Assembly (NCBI GenBank): GCA_037349315.1
Contig: JBAIAC010000004.1
Location: 30,073,001-30,137,000 of the forward strand
Reading direction: 5' to 3'
Length of the DNA stretch: 64,000 bases
From: Chelydra serpentina
Taxonomy: Eukaryota; Chordata; Testudines; Chelydridae
The notes beneath the pieces are model-generated. The model worked only from the letters and a program-made list of their open reading frames with translations, was not told the origin of the DNA and did no database searches. Each line of letters opens with the position of its first letter. The first letter of the stretch is position 1. A program made the translations under genes and the position numbers. This document shows, piece by piece, positions 1 to 11,271 of this stretch.

Positions 1-295
1 CGTGCAGCCCATACTCAAGTGAGTAGTTTCACCATTTATGTTAATGGCTCTAAATTCCTTGAGTAAAGAAGAGCTGCAGTATCAGGCCCATAGCTTGAAG
101 GTCTGAAGGAATGATTAATAGGGGAGATTAAAAGAGTGAAATGTTCATAGGTTGAAAGTGGCAACAATGGGAGCATAATAATCTACAAGTATTTGATAGG
201 TAAATGGGTAGTGCAAATAGAAATGATTCGGGTTGGTACAATGTGCTATGACTGGGAATAATGGGATGAAATTAAGGAAAGGAAATATCTTCTTA

Positions 296-505
296 ATACC
301 AGGAAAACTGCTTGACAGTGAGATATTGGATTATGTAAAAGTCTCCCAAGGGAAGTGTTTAAAGCCCCATCACTGGAGACATTTATAATGAGAATAGACA
401 AAGCACTACAAGATATAGTGTAGGGAACAAACTTGCACTTGTCCTAAGGGGATGAACTAGATGACCTAGTAGATCTTCTCTATTTCTAATTTCTTTGATT
501 TACAG
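296..505 (+). mobile_element. Old CR1-type LINE 3' end
   Basis: The translation of this stretch loosely matches the C-terminal end of CR1 ORF2 as seen in the intact copies of this window (a VVEHWNGLP / [17 protein letters not shown] block). It is followed by the CR1 tail pattern 'actagatgacct..'. It is heavily diverged, with stops in frame, so it is a dead, 5'-truncated copy. Confidence 0.6.
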
Positions 506-1082
506 TCCAGGGAGATGTATGAGGTAAAGTACACATGTCAATGACTTCTACAAGATTTCTGCCTGTGTGCAAGATATAAAGTTCTGGGTTAAAAAGGAAG
601 TAATGCAAAAAGATTTTTTTTTTTACCTAAAAGATTTAGGTCTTTGAAACATTCAGGAGGAAGAAACTATGTGGTGGCCTAAAAATGAGTGAAAGTAAAC
701 ACAGCTAGTTCATACAGAAGGATGAGAAAATATGTTAAAAGAGATGAAAAGCCCCCTGTCATCTGCGATAAATTGATGTACAGTATTAAAGTTACCAGTG
801 AGATGGTCCAGAGGAAAAAGATATACACAGATGATCTTTGGGAAGTTACCAGAGACTTTACAAGACAGCAGTCTGTGACATCACTGCTACAAACCCAATC
901 CAAGAACTTTGCAATGATTGTATGTACATGATTTCTTTAACCATTTAACTCTCTTCTCTTTTTTTTCTCTTATAAATAAACCTTTAGATATTAAATACTA
1001 GAGGATTGGCAACAGCATGATTATTGGGTAAGATCTGAGTTATACATTGACTTGGCTATGTGGCTTATCTCTTTGGATTAGA
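506..1082. other. No gene or recognised repeat
   Basis: AT-rich sequence with one 80-codon open frame at 689-931 that has no recognisable motif. I see nothing else supportable here. Confidence 0.5.
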
Positions 1083-1083
1083 G

Positions 1084-1962
1084 CACTGGTTCTCAAACTT
1101 TTTTTTCACGAACCACTTGAAAATTGCTGAGGGTTTCGGCGGACATTTAATGATCTTTCCAAATGTTGTTTGTACCGTTAGCTAACTACTGTAAAGTGCT
1201 TTGGATAAAAGTTCTCTATAAAAAAACCTTAATAATAATTAACATTTTTTGTTCTACAAATTAAGCATAAGAACATAAGAATGGCCATACTGGGTCAGAT
1301 CAAAGGTCCATCAAGCCCAGTATCCTGTCTTCCAACAGTGGCCAGTGCCAGGTGCCCCAGAGGGAATGAACAGACAGGTTATCATAAAGTGATCCATGCC
1401 CTGTCACCCAATCCCAGCTTTTGGCAAACAGAGGCTAGGGACACCATTCCTGCCCATCCTGGCTAATAGCCATTGATGGACACAACTCATTTTAATATCA
1501 GTAGTCTTACCTTTCTAATGCGATGGATGTGCCCCTCTCTCCCACACCATGGCAGCCCCCAAACTAGGGCTGGGAAGGAGGGGGGGGGTCTCTCCCTCTC
1601 TCCCCCACCACAGCAGCCCCCGAGCTGAGGCTGGGAAGGAGGGCCATCTCTCCATGGCAGCCACAGCCCTGGAGCTTGGGAAAGTCACCTCTTTCTCTGG
1701 CCGCCGCAGCCCTGCACTTCCCAAATTCCCCCACCCCGTCTTCTCACCCCACTGCCCCCTCCCACCAACCCACTATTCCCCCTAAGGCCACCACCTCACC
1801 TTACATGTGCGTCTTCTTCAGGGTCCAGGCACCTAATCAGTGGACCCACGCCTGTGCAGCTCCACTAATTAGGTGGGTGGCCCTTCATTCTCTCATGTTC
1901 GGTCACCCTAAGAGGGAACTATCCATGGACCACCTGAATAGAGGTCTTGTTAAACCCATATG
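1084..1962. mobile_element. hAT-like non-autonomous element, interrupted
   Basis: The left end 'ctggttctcaaac' is the usual terminus of a vertebrate hAT-type MITE. A 'ggaccacct' block typical of the opposite end appears near 1930. A CR1 tail (1266-1486) splits it. The middle (1545-1740) is GC-rich with degenerate repeats of a 'cagccccc..gctgggaaggagg' motif, which creates spurious open frames on both strands. The right boundary is approximate. Confidence 0.5.
1266..1486 (-). mobile_element. CR1 subfamily 3' end (ttcttatg-tailed)
   Basis: On the minus strand this is the CR1 3' end ending in repeats of 'ttcttatg'. It has the blocks 'ctggattagccaggatggg', 'gcctctgtttgcc' and 'gtctgacccagtatggcc'-like sequence. 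Homologous copies in this window are at 34372-34535, 39160-39358 and 58268-58600. It is strongly 5' truncated and encodes nothing. Confidence 0.8.
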
Positions 1963-2101
1963 CAAATCAATGTGGTGAGACAGAAGTTGACTTTTGTTAT
2001 TGGCTTGGTATATTTTATGATAGAATAACCATCAGTTCAGGGGAGAGAATGCCCCATTTCTCAAGGCTTGTCCTGAACCTGGTATTCTCAGCTGTGACCT
2101 A

Positions 2102-2397
2102 GGGCTGGTCTACACTAACCCCCCAATTCGAACTAAGATACGCAACTTCAGCTATGTGAATAACGTAGCTGAAGTCGAACTATCTTAGTTCGAATGAAAA
2201 CGTACTTACCCGGGGTCCACACGTGGCGCGCAGGCTCCCCCGTCGACTCCGCCTACTCCATTCGTCGAGCTGGATTACCAGCGTTGACGGGGGAGCACTT
2301 CCTGGTTCGATTTATCGCGTCTAGACAAGACGTGATAAATCGAACCCAGAACATCGATCCGATGCCTCCGATCCAGCCGGTAAGTGTAGACCTACCC
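2102..2397. mobile_element. PIF/Harbinger-like MITE, CTA duplications
   Basis: The 296-bp element starts 'gggctggtctacact' and ends with the inverted form 'agtgtagacctaccc'. It is flanked on both sides by CTA (2099-2101 and 2398-2400). The terminal repeats match the right end of the complete Harbinger element at 18,223-22,464, which suggests mobilisation by that transposase family. The interior is CpG-rich and partly palindromic around 'ttcgatttatc'. It does not code. Confidence 0.85.
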
Positions 2398-2400
2398 CTA

Positions 2401-3015
2401 CTGAGGCACAGTGACAGCCCAATAATCCTTTCTGTATTAAAGCAAAACCAAACTTAATAGTTTTGGGCTAGGCCAGCCTCCCTCCCTCTTGAGGGCCCTG
2501 CTCTGTCCTTTCCTCAGGGAGAAAAGCATAGGAGGTCTGTTCTCCTTCCTGGTCAATTCACTAGTGAGCTGTCCTCCCCTTTTAAGGGACCCTTCATTAC
2601 CTGACAGTGAGTGCAAGTGTAGTGGGGCCCACAGCAGTCGCACTAGGCGCTGTCCAGCATCAATGGTTCAGATCTGTCACCATTAGCTGAAGCAGGGAAA
2701 AGATTGAGATTTGGGCTCATATAAATTAGTGAAATTGGAGTGGTGACAGTGAAACATAATGGTAAGGTGCATATCAATATGTAATTCAGTAATTATATAT
2801 ATTTAAATAGTTAATAAAGATCGTTTTAAGTGATCACAGTTAAGGGAAGCCTTCTAAGGGTGGACCATCTCCTGTAAGATACCAAAACAGACCAAACTAG
2901 GTTATTAGGGTAGGAATGCCATTGTGGGGTGCCTTAGATCTGAATTTTGGGGTAACAGGATTCTCCATGGCTGCCTCCCATACAAAAGTTCAAAGAGGGA
3001 AATTCCAGTTGATGG
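2401..3015. other. No gene or recognised repeat
   Basis: Short unrelated open frames on both strands and no motif. Nothing supportable is seen. Confidence 0.45.
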
Positions 3016-3017
3016 AC

Positions 3018-3196
3018 GCGGGGAGGGATAGCTCAGTGGTTTGAGCATTGGCCTGCTAAACCCAGGGTTGTGAGTTCAATCCTTGAGGGGGCCATTCGGG
3101 GATCTGGGGTAAAAATTGGGGATTGGTCCTGCTTTGAGCAGGGGGTTAGACTAGATGACCTACTAAGGTCCCTTCCAACCCTGATATTCTATGATT
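3018..3196 (+). mobile_element. CryI-like tRNA-derived SINE, full length
   Basis: The 5' tRNA-like head contains an A box (tagctcagtggt) and a B box (gagttcaatcc). The 3' half is shared with the CR1 tail (ctttgagcagggggttagac.., ending in a ttctatgattg repeat). This is the pol III SINE type of hidden-necked turtles, mobilised in trans by CR1. Other copies here are at 6694-6870, 46648-46832 and 60911-61091. The head is not a functional tRNA. Confidence 0.92.
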
Positions 3197-3394
3197 GGGG
3201 CAACTGCCTCACAGCACACAAGAGGAGGGAAGGGAAAGTTAGTTGCAGAGGCAGAGTTTCATTGCAATGCATTCATTTAGCATATTTTTTCACAGTCTGA
3301 TTAAAATGTTTGCCCAACCCATCTGTGTGGGGTTGGGACTAGGAGATCCAAATGGATTTCATTTTTAACATGCCACATACCTACTTCATAAGCC

Positions 3395-4085
3395 ATGACA
3401 AAGTGGGTTTCCTGATCTGGTAAGGTCTCCTGAAGCACCAGGACCTAGGAGAAAACTTAAATAAGTTTAGTCATGATGGTCTTTGCATTAGTCAAAGGTA
3501 AGCCAGCTGGGTACCAAATAGCATAATGCAAGATAACCAATATATAGCAATATTCCACTGCACTTTTCTTGATGAGTTTTACCAGGTTGACCCCTAGCCT
3601 CTCAAAGGAACAATCTACCTATCTGAGGAGGCCTAAAGAAGACTTTGCCACTCCTTCAGGAGCACCGAGTTGGCACTCAGGACAAGAGGTACAATAGTCC
3701 ACTACCTCTTTGTATATTCTAGAACAGAAAAAAAACAGCCCAAGATTCTAGCAAGGGTTTTCTCCTTATTAAGATGCACTGCAAATCGGGCAGTATGTGC
3801 CAAATGGGACAGCATGGGTTGTCCTGAGGCAGTGTTGGCTGCATAAACAAGAGACATGGTCATTGTCATGGGCTGACTCTGACTGCCAAGGGTTGGGATC
3901 TGTTTTTTGTGTAAATGCCTGGCCACATGTATCACAACTGCCCCTTCAGGGAGTGCAGTTATGGACAGACCTGGGGTGATGAAAATTGGGCCTGTAAACC
4001 ATCCCTGGACAAGCTGACCATTCCCATCTAAATAAATGGGGCAAAAGTGGCAGAACTCCTTGAGAAAAGTGAAACAGGATATCAC
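3395..4085 (-). pseudogene. Ty3/gypsy integrase remnant
   Basis: Read on the minus strand, the frame gives a zinc-binding integrase N-terminal region (SHLAHTARF..NKEKTLARIL followed by YCTSCPECQ) and then the start of a DDE core (VDCSFERLGVNLV..YILVILHYAIWYPAGLPL). These are the standard landmarks of gypsy-type pol: HHCC finger, then the conserved F-E-R-x-G/D block and the Y-I-L-V-x-x-D-Y-A-T-R-Y-P block, here with H in place of the catalytic D. Premature stops occur within the core. No LTR or other pol domain is seen nearby. This is an old dead fragment of an integrated retroelement and has no function. Confidence 0.72.
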
Positions 4086-4089
4086 TATA

Positions 4090-4968
4090 TACTGGTAATC
4101 TGGGATTATGCTACTTAGTACCCAGAGGTGATTCCATTATGTTCAACTAGGACCTTTGTGAACAAGCTGGTAAATTTCTGACCCTTCATTACCTAATGTC
4201 AAGTATAGGTGTAGTAGGGTGGGGCTGATTGTGCTTACAGCAGCTCCTTAATGCTTGCTGGCTCAGCGTGGGTTGGAATACCCTAGCACACTAAGCAATT
4301 GTTGTATTTCTCAGGGGTTGTTGTTAAGCATAATGCCTAAGGGTGAGAGACTCTAATCACCCTAGAAATGAAGTGCCCGGAGCATATTCCTGTTATTATG
4401 AAATGGAAATTATAAGGGAAAGAGTCTTGCCTGTACATCCTTTGGATGTTACTGACATGGGGGTGACAACATTGACAGCCATTTTCTGAAAGCCTCATTT
4501 GTGTCAATTTCTAAGGTCATTTCTTAATGGAAGAGACAATCTGCAGTGTTAGCTTCTCAAACCCCTCTTTACTCAGCAAAGCTTTTCACACTACATGCAT
4601 CATTCTGTGTTTTTTATTTGCAACTTTTATATGAGCTGTCCGATAGATATTCATTAACGGTAGAGATCCCTCTGGACTAAAACAATAAGTTGGATCTTCC
4701 CCAAAGTTTGGGGAAGTTATTTCTGAATCTGAATCCAAACTTTACAGTTTGAGTCCATCTATAGCTGTAACATAGGCATGAACTTAAGATTCCAGGAATT
4801 AATGGCCTGATTCTCCTCTGTGTCCCCAGTGAACAGGGCACTCTTGACATCACAAGGGGAGGCTCCCCGGTCAGTGAAGGAATGCTCTTTGTTCTACTGC
4901 TGCTTCTCTGGTAGATGCCAGAGTAAGTCCCCAGCCCGCCAAGGTAACAGTACCAGCTACTCACTAGA
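4090..4968. other. No gene or recognised repeat
   Basis: Moderately AT-rich. The minus-strand open frame 4677-5126 has no recognisable motif and runs into the adjacent MITE, so I do not treat it as a gene. Confidence 0.45.
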
Positions 4969-4969
4969 A

Positions 4970-5325
4970 CAGGGCTTCTCAACCTTTTTCTTTCTGAGCT
5001 CCCCCCCCCACGATATAAACAATTCCATGGCCCACCTGTTCCACAACAACTGGTTTTCTGCACATAAAAGCCAGGGCCAACATTAAGGGGTAGCAAGCAG
5101 GTTAATTGCCTGGGGCCCCATACCACAGGGCTCCCGCAAAGCTAAGTTGCTCGGGCTTTGGCTTCAGCCCCAGGTGGAGGGGCTCAGGGCCCTGGGCTTC
5201 AGCCCCATGCGGTGGGGCTTCAGCTTTCTGCCCTGGGCTCCAGCGAGTTTAACACTAGTCCTACTTGGAGGAACCCCGGAAACCTGCTCACGGCCCCCCA
5301 GAGGTCCCCGGACCATTGCATTAGA
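4970..5325. mobile_element. hAT-like MITE, degraded right end
   Basis: The left terminus 'cagggcttctcaacc' is a typical hAT-MITE end. The GC-rich interior contains tandemly arranged 'cttcagccccaggtgg'-type units, and the right side has 'cccccagaggtccccgg'. The expected inverted terminus near 5310-5330 is degenerate and no 8-bp duplication was found. Confidence 0.5.
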
Positions 5326-5727
5326 AGATGGGGGCGTGTTCCTGCCCAGCAGGTTGACAATCACAAATCTCAAAGAGAAAGCCATTAGAAACTGTCACTT
5401 TTCATCAGGCTTCACATTGAATCCATGAGACCCCCACAAACAGCATGATTTTACTGCAAATCCATAGACTGGCCTGGAAATTCTTCAGAAGTTCTCTCCA
5501 ATTGTTTTCGAATCCTGGGAAACTGTACTCTGAATTTCAAATAAATAACAAAGTCTGAAATTAGGTAGCTTATGTATGGTTTTACTGTGAAGAATTAACA
5601 CTACTCTACTGATTAATCCTAATAAATTCACTGTCATTTAGTTTAAGGTTTGACTGATTCCTTGATCCCAAACACTCCTTCCTTGCAAGGGAGGACTGTG
5701 CAGTCCTGTATTTCTCAGAGTGATCAT

Positions 5728-6240
5728 TAGGGTCCTACCAATTTCCCAGCCATGAAAAATGTGTCACCGCCCATGAAATAAGCCCTTCTCCATGAAATCT
5801 GTTCTCCCCCTTGCTGCTGGGAGTGCCCCAGTCAGGGGGCTCCTAGCTGCAAGTCTAGGCTGGACTGGGGAGGGAGAGGACTTGTCCTTCCCCTGCACGG
5901 CCACTCTCACTCTCAGGGGGAGATCAGACCCACCAAAGAATGCCTCCCCCTACTCCAGGAAGCTCCATCCCCAGAGGAGACTTGTGGAGGTGGGTCCAAT
6001 TTCCTCCTGCTCCTGGGAGTGCCCCAGCTAGGGGGGCTCCTATCTGTGAGTCCCTGCTGGGCTGAGGAGGGACTGGATTTTTCCTTCCCTTGCATGACAG
6101 CTCTGGTGGGGAGGGGAGGATCAGACTCACTTCCACATACCTTTTTGGTTGGGACCCCCAAAAAAGTGAAATTGGCCAATTTTAAAACCCTCTGGCCGTG
6201 AAATTGATCAAAATGGACCATGAATTTTGGTAGGGCCCTA
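5728..6240. mobile_element. hAT-type MITE with 8-bp target duplication
   Basis: This 513-bp element has inverted termini TAGGGTCCTACCAA at the left and TTGGTAGGGCCCTA at the right. It is flanked by perfect 8-bp duplications gtgatcat (5720-5727 and 6241-6248). Eight-base duplications are the hallmark of hAT transposition. The inside holds two related copies of a ~200-bp block (about 5795-5995 and 6000-6130). Open frames in it are incidental. Confidence 0.9.
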
Positions 6241-6249
6241 GTGATCATA

Positions 6250-6690
6250 TATGGCACTATACCCTTAAATAAGAGAGGACAGGCTCGGAGAAAAAGACAG
6301 GAATCTGGAAAAGCTGCAGATAGGGAAGGAGCATGACAGTGACAAGTTATGTGATATGCCCAAAGGTATAATCTGGACCTATGACACTTAATTGTGGCTA
6401 TAAATAACTGGAATTTGGCTTGCATTACTTTGCCACATCAGTTTAATCTGACACTAAAGTGATTGTCACCCACTCGAAGCCAGGCCCCCAGGTATGAGGA
6501 GAAAAGAAGGAAAGAAATTGTGACATATTGTTATTCAGAGGTTGCACAAAGAGCAAACTTTCCATCTCTATCTGCTAATTACATCTCGTCTCAGAGGACA
6601 CCTCTTCTGAGGATGAGAAATAACCATTCCTTTTTGTGTGCCCAGAGATGTGTTATAAAAAAAAAAAATAAAATAAATGGAGATATGCCA
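6250..6690. other. No gene or recognised repeat
   Basis: Ends in an A-rich run (6656-6675) immediately before the SINE tail. Nothing else supportable. Confidence 0.4.
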
Positions 6691-6693
6691 ATC

Positions 6694-6870
6694 TCCTAGA
6701 ACGACCTTGAAAGGTCATTGAGTTCAGTCCACTGCCTTCACTAGCAGGACCAAGTACTGTCCCCTGACAGATTTTTGCCCCAGATCCCTAAATGGCCCCC
6801 TTAAGGATTGAACTCACAACCCTGGGTTTAGCAGGCCAATGCTCAAACCACTGAGCTATCTCTCCCCCTT
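6694..6870 (-). mobile_element. CryI-like SINE, variant tail
   Basis: Minus-strand SINE with the same tRNA-like head as at 3018 (its reverse complement lies at 6790-6870). The 3' segment differs from the CR1-identical form: it reads 'ttgaaaggtcattgagttcag' on the given strand instead of the usual CR1 tail. This marks a separate, probably older SINE subfamily. Confidence 0.85.
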
Positions 6871-6979
6871 TGTTAGTACTATAAGTAGTGCAGTTGACTG
6901 TGTGATGAATTCTCCCTATGACTAAGGAATAGCTTTTTAAGGACAAGTCAGAGTGATACTCAGTGGAACATTCCACAGC

Positions 6980-7190
6980 AAGGCCCTAATTCTGGAAAGC
7001 ACTTAAAAATGTACTTAAGTCTCTCCCTATTGAGGACAGCATTTAAGCACTTGCTTAACTTCAAGCACATGCTTAAGTCCTATTTATACAATTAAAGATA
7101 GTGAAAACATGCTTTGTTTTATTTCAGTGGGACTCAGGCATGTGCCCAAAATTAAACACACACTTAAATGCTGCCCTGAATCTGGGTGCC
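6980..7190. repeat. Fold-back repeat (cttaagcac type)
   Basis: Repeated 'cacttaa', 'gcttaa' and 'acatgcttaagtcc' blocks occur in both orientations around a central 'cagtgggactc' motif. This gives an imperfect palindrome of about 200 bp of the kind dispersed in reptile genomes. No target duplication was identified. Confidence 0.4.
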
Positions 7191-7360
7191 GTCTTGGCAT
7201 AGGATCTGAGTGAGACCTGTTGAGATAAATTGTATTTATCCCCACTCTGAGGTCCCTTTACATTACCAGAATAGTGTAATGGGGCCTGATTGGAAATGAA
7301 AATAAGGTCCTGTGTTTTAATGGGAGAAACAAATATGGAAATGAGATGGTCTAGCGAGTC

Positions 7361-9182
7361 ATAGAATCATAGAATCTCAGGGTTGGAAGGGAGCTCAGGA
7401 GGTCATCTAGTCCAACCCCCTGCTCAAAGCAGGACCAACCCCAACTAGATCATCCCAGCCAGGGCTTTGTCAAGCCTGACCTTAAAAACCTCTAAGGAAG
7501 GAGATTCCACCACCTCCCTAGGTAACCCATTCCAGTGCTTCACCACCCTACTAGTGAAAAAGTTTTTCCTAATATCCAACCTAAACCTCCCCCTCTGCAA
7601 CTTGAGACCATTACTCCTTGTTCTGTCATCTTCTACCACTGAGAACAGTCTAGATCCATCCTCTTTGGAACCCCCTTTTAGGTAGTTGAAAGCAGCTATC
7701 AAATCCCCCCTCACTCTTCTCTTCTGCAGGCTAAACAATCCCAGTTCCCTCAGCCTCTCCTCATAAGTCATGTGCTCCAGCCCCCTAATCATTTTTGTTG
7801 CCCTCCGTTGGACTCTTTCCAATTTATACACATCCTTTTTGTAGTGTGGGGCCCAAAACTGGACACAGTACTCCAAATGAGGCCTCACCAGTGCCGAATA
7901 GAGGGGAATAATCACATCCCTCGATCTGCTGGAAATGCCCCTACTTATACAGCCCAAAATGCCGTTAGCCTTCTTGGCAACAAGGGCACACTGTTGACTC
8001 ATATTCAGCTTTTCGTCCACTGTAACCCCTAGGTCCTTTTCTGCAGAACTGCTGCCCAGCCATTCGGTCCCTAGTCTGTAGCAGTGCATGGGATTCTTCC
8101 GTCCTAAGTGCAGGACTCTGCACTTGTCCTTGTTGAACCTCATCAGATTTCTTTTGGCCCAATCCTCTAATTTATCTAGGTCCCTCTGTATCCTATCCCT
8201 ACCCTCCAGTGTATCAACCACTCCTCCCAGTTTAGTGTCATCTGCAAACTTGCTAAGGGTGCAGTCCACACCATCCTCCAGGTCGTTGATGAAGATATTG
8301 AACAAAACCGGCACCAGCACCGACCCTTGGGGCACTCCACTTGATACCGGCTGCCAACTAGACATGGAGCCATTGATCACTACCCGTTGAGCACGACCAT
8401 CCAGCCAGTTTTCTATCCACCTTACCGTCCATTCATCCAGCCCATACTTCTTTAACTTGCTGGCAAGAACACTGTGGGAGACTGTATCAAAAGCTTTGCT
8501 AAAGTCAAGAAATAGCACATCCACTGCTTTCCCCTCATCTACAGAGCCAGTTATCTCATCATAGAAGGCAATTAGGTTAGTCAGGCATGACTTGCCCTTG
8601 GTGAATCCATGCTGACTGTTCCTGATCACTTTCCCCTCCTTTAAGTGGTTCAGAATTGATTCCTTGAGGACCTGTTCCATGATTTTTCCAGGGACTGAGG
8701 TGAGACTGACTGGCCTGTAGTTCCCCGGATCTTCCTTCTTCCCTTTTTTAAAGATGGGCACTACATTAGCTTTTTTCCAGTCATCCGGGACTTCCTCCGA
8801 TTGCCATGATTTGTCAAAGATAATGGCCAATGGCTCTGCAATCACATCGGCCAACTCCTTTAGCACCCTCGGATGCAGTGCATCCGGCCCCATGGACTTG
8901 TGTTTGTCCAGCTTTTCTAAATAGTCCCGAACTACTTCTTTCTCCACAGAGGGCTGGTCACCTCCTCCCCATACCATGCTGCGGAGTGCAGCCGTCTGGG
9001 AGCTGCCCTTGTCTGTGAAGACAGAGGCAAAAAAAGCATTGAGTACACTAGCTTTCTCCACATCCTCTGTCACAAGGTTCCCTCCCTCATTCAGCAAGGG
9101 GCCCACACGTTCCTTGACTTTCTTCTTGTTGCTAACATACCTGAAGAAACCCTTCTTGTTACTCCTAACATCTCCAGTCAGT
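7361..9182 (-). mobile_element. Young 5'-truncated CR1 LINE
   Basis: About 1.8 kb of CR1 in reverse orientation. Its 3' end is the standard 'gattctatgattctatga' octamer repeat at 7361-7378. The 5' end stops abruptly near 9182, upstream of the reverse transcriptase domain, so the endonuclease and ORF1 are missing. The reverse transcriptase frame inside is uninterrupted, which points to a recent insertion. It is nearly identical to the copy at 15,292-16,552. Confidence 0.95.
7445..9106 (-). pseudogene. CR1 ORF2 reverse transcriptase, 5'-truncated but open
   Basis: The 553-codon open frame covers the reverse transcriptase and C-terminal domain of CR1 ORF2p, which copies CR1 RNA at the insertion site. 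Visible motifs are NYRPVSL (residues ~129-135), FLDFSKAFD (~199-207, first catalytic Asp), SGVPQGSVL (~256-264) and FADD (~287-290, the catalytic Asp pair). The C-terminal block ends in [12 protein letters not shown]. The N-terminal APE-type endonuclease is absent, and the ATG is internal to the family protein, so no functional protein is expected. Residue ~265 is Val in a VPVLFNIF context. The older copy near 60,700 has Gly there (LGPML), and both young copies share the Val, marking a common source. Confidence 0.92.
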
Positions 9183-9855
9183 TAGCACAAGAAACAAAAT
9201 TCAGTGAAAATGAGCTGATGTGGCTCATTTCTGCCTCAACACCCCCGCCCCTCAAACTCCCCTCTGTGTTCAACAGATTTTCCCCAGGTCCCAAGAAACA
9301 TACAGACTTCTACAGAGTTTAGTTTCAAGGGGTTTCTGGGAACCCTTTTCCACCCTCACAAGACTCCTCAAGGGCCTGTTACCCCCCAAAATGGATTTTG
9401 AGATGCTGCTATAATAACCTGCCTATCACCCCCTTAGTCTTTTCTTCCTGAGGTAAAAGTTTCTAGGGTTTTTAAGGAAAACACTAAAGGACACACATAT
9501 AACCTTCTGATAAAATAATTGATACTGGCAGTAGTCTTTCCAAAACAAAATGTCTTTTATTAATGTAACTAATTATCCCTAATGCAGTGGATCCTAAAAT
9601 TCCTAAACAAAACACAAAATCCCTGAGACACAAATCCCTTATTGTAAGTTAAAGAGCATTCAAACTGCAATAGCATATAATTCAAATGAAAAGCAAAGTG
9701 ATTTGTTACAGGTGGCCAGTTTGTCACAAATTGCTGACAACAGTTCTTAAATTGCTCTAAAGTTTACATAGATATGTTGCAATTAATAACGGAATTTTAT
9801 GTATTCTTATAAACACACACATGCTAACCCTATTAACTATCCTACTATATACAAT
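9183..9855. other. No gene; possible degraded repeat
   Basis: AT-rich sequence without motifs that I recognise. Composition suggests an old LTR-like or similar repeat, but no termini were found. Confidence 0.35.
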
Positions 9856-9965
9856 ATACACCTCTACCCCGATATAATGCGGTCCAATATAATGCGAATT
9901 TGGATATAATGCGGTAAAGCAGCGCTCCGGGGGGCGGGGCTGCTTTACCGCATTATATCTGAATT
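9856..9965. mobile_element. MITE fragment with perfect 21-bp hairpin
   Basis: Begins with 'acacctctaccccgatata', the usual end of a turtle MITE with 'gatataa(c/t)gcgg' repeats. Positions 9903-9923 and 9939-9959 are perfect 21-bp inverted arms around a GC-rich 15-bp loop. Only one terminus is present, so the element is partial. Assignment to a Tigger/mariner-like family is from memory of the terminus and is tentative. Confidence 0.55.
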
Positions 9966-11084
9966 TGTGTTACCGCAAGCGGTTTCTCTGCACCCCCCCT
10001 TACTTGCTGCACCACCACCCCACCCCAGCTCACCTCCGCTCCGCCTCCTCCCACGAGCGTGCCGCAGCTCTGCTACTCCCCCCCTCCCTCTCTCCCTTCC
10101 AGGCTTGCCACGCCAATCAGCTGATTGGGAAATGGGGGAGGGAGTGGCACTGCCTAGCACGCTTCCAAGAGGCTGACAAACCGAAAGTACCTCTGGCAAT
10201 GCTAGAGGAAGTTGAAAAGGGCATAGTAGACCTAGGAGAATGTAGGAGGAGAGTTGGTCTTCCAGAAGCTTTTCAAAGAGTGGTGAGAGATGAAGTATTC
10301 CCAGGGGTTAGACATGAGGGATGGGGTTAGGAAGAATCTGGGATTCAATACAACCATCCTTCAGCATTCAGACAGCTGTAATTTCAAGGGAGAAAGGAAG
10401 GCTGCAGTAAAATATGGACTGGCCATTTAGATGACTAACCAGTTATATCTACCTAGATTTACAGTTTATAAGAGATATAAAACCAGATGCTTCGAGATAT
10501 AAGGCAAACACTAACTGCTTGGTGGTAGGAAGACACTTCCCTCATAGGTATACAGTAATTGTCCACAGAGAGTAATGCTGTAGTAGTTGACCATTATGTA
10601 ATGTTCTACGGCTTCCTTTAAAGCATCCATATACATCAGTGCCATGACAGGATATTGGATTATATGGACCATTAGTGTCACAAGTTACGACAGTTCCTAC
10701 GTGTCCATATTTTAGCAGTACTGGACTATTATCATATGATCTTAGTCCAATTAGCTCCAACCGCATATTCAATATCAAATCTCTAACAAAAGCTTATGAG
10801 CAATGTGAATGTCATGTTTGGAAACACAAGACTGACAGTCAATAAAATAAGAAAACTATCATATTTTCCCAGATACATCTAGGTCCACATAGATGTTGGG
10901 GAAAGAGCTGCTCAGGTTGGGAGCTGACTTGTTATAGTTCCTATTTTCATGTTAAAATTTGTACAATTAAACCTAGTAAACAACATATTTTGTTTTGTTT
11001 TTTATTATGAATATGTTATAGCTTTCTTGAATGTGTTAATTAATATCCTCGATGAAAATTAAATGGTACTAAGGGGACAGTCTA
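9966..11084. other. No gene or clearly recognised repeat
   Basis: Starts GC-rich (9990-10140) and becomes AT-rich. The plus frame 9965-10330 and minus frame 10542-10778 have no recognisable domain. Confidence 0.4.
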
Positions 11085-11271
11085 TTATATTAAAAGGTGG
11101 GAAATCACAACTGATCAAAGGAAATATTTTTTCACACATCGTGTGATTAAACTGTAGAACATGTTACAACAGTGTCATTGAAACCATGAATTTAACGATC
11201 CAAAAAAGGATTAAACAGTTATATGATTTAATGATCCAAAAAGGGATTCAACAGTAATATGAATATCAAAT

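Noticed and set aside
3018..3095. tRNA gene in the SINE head
   Set aside because: It is the tRNA-derived head of a CryI-like SINE, repeated at four places and fused to a CR1-type tail, and not a separate tRNA gene.
3702..4085. 127-codon minus-strand frame as a host gene
   Set aside because: Its sequence is the N-terminal part of a gypsy-type integrase and it continues, with stops, into the core domain.
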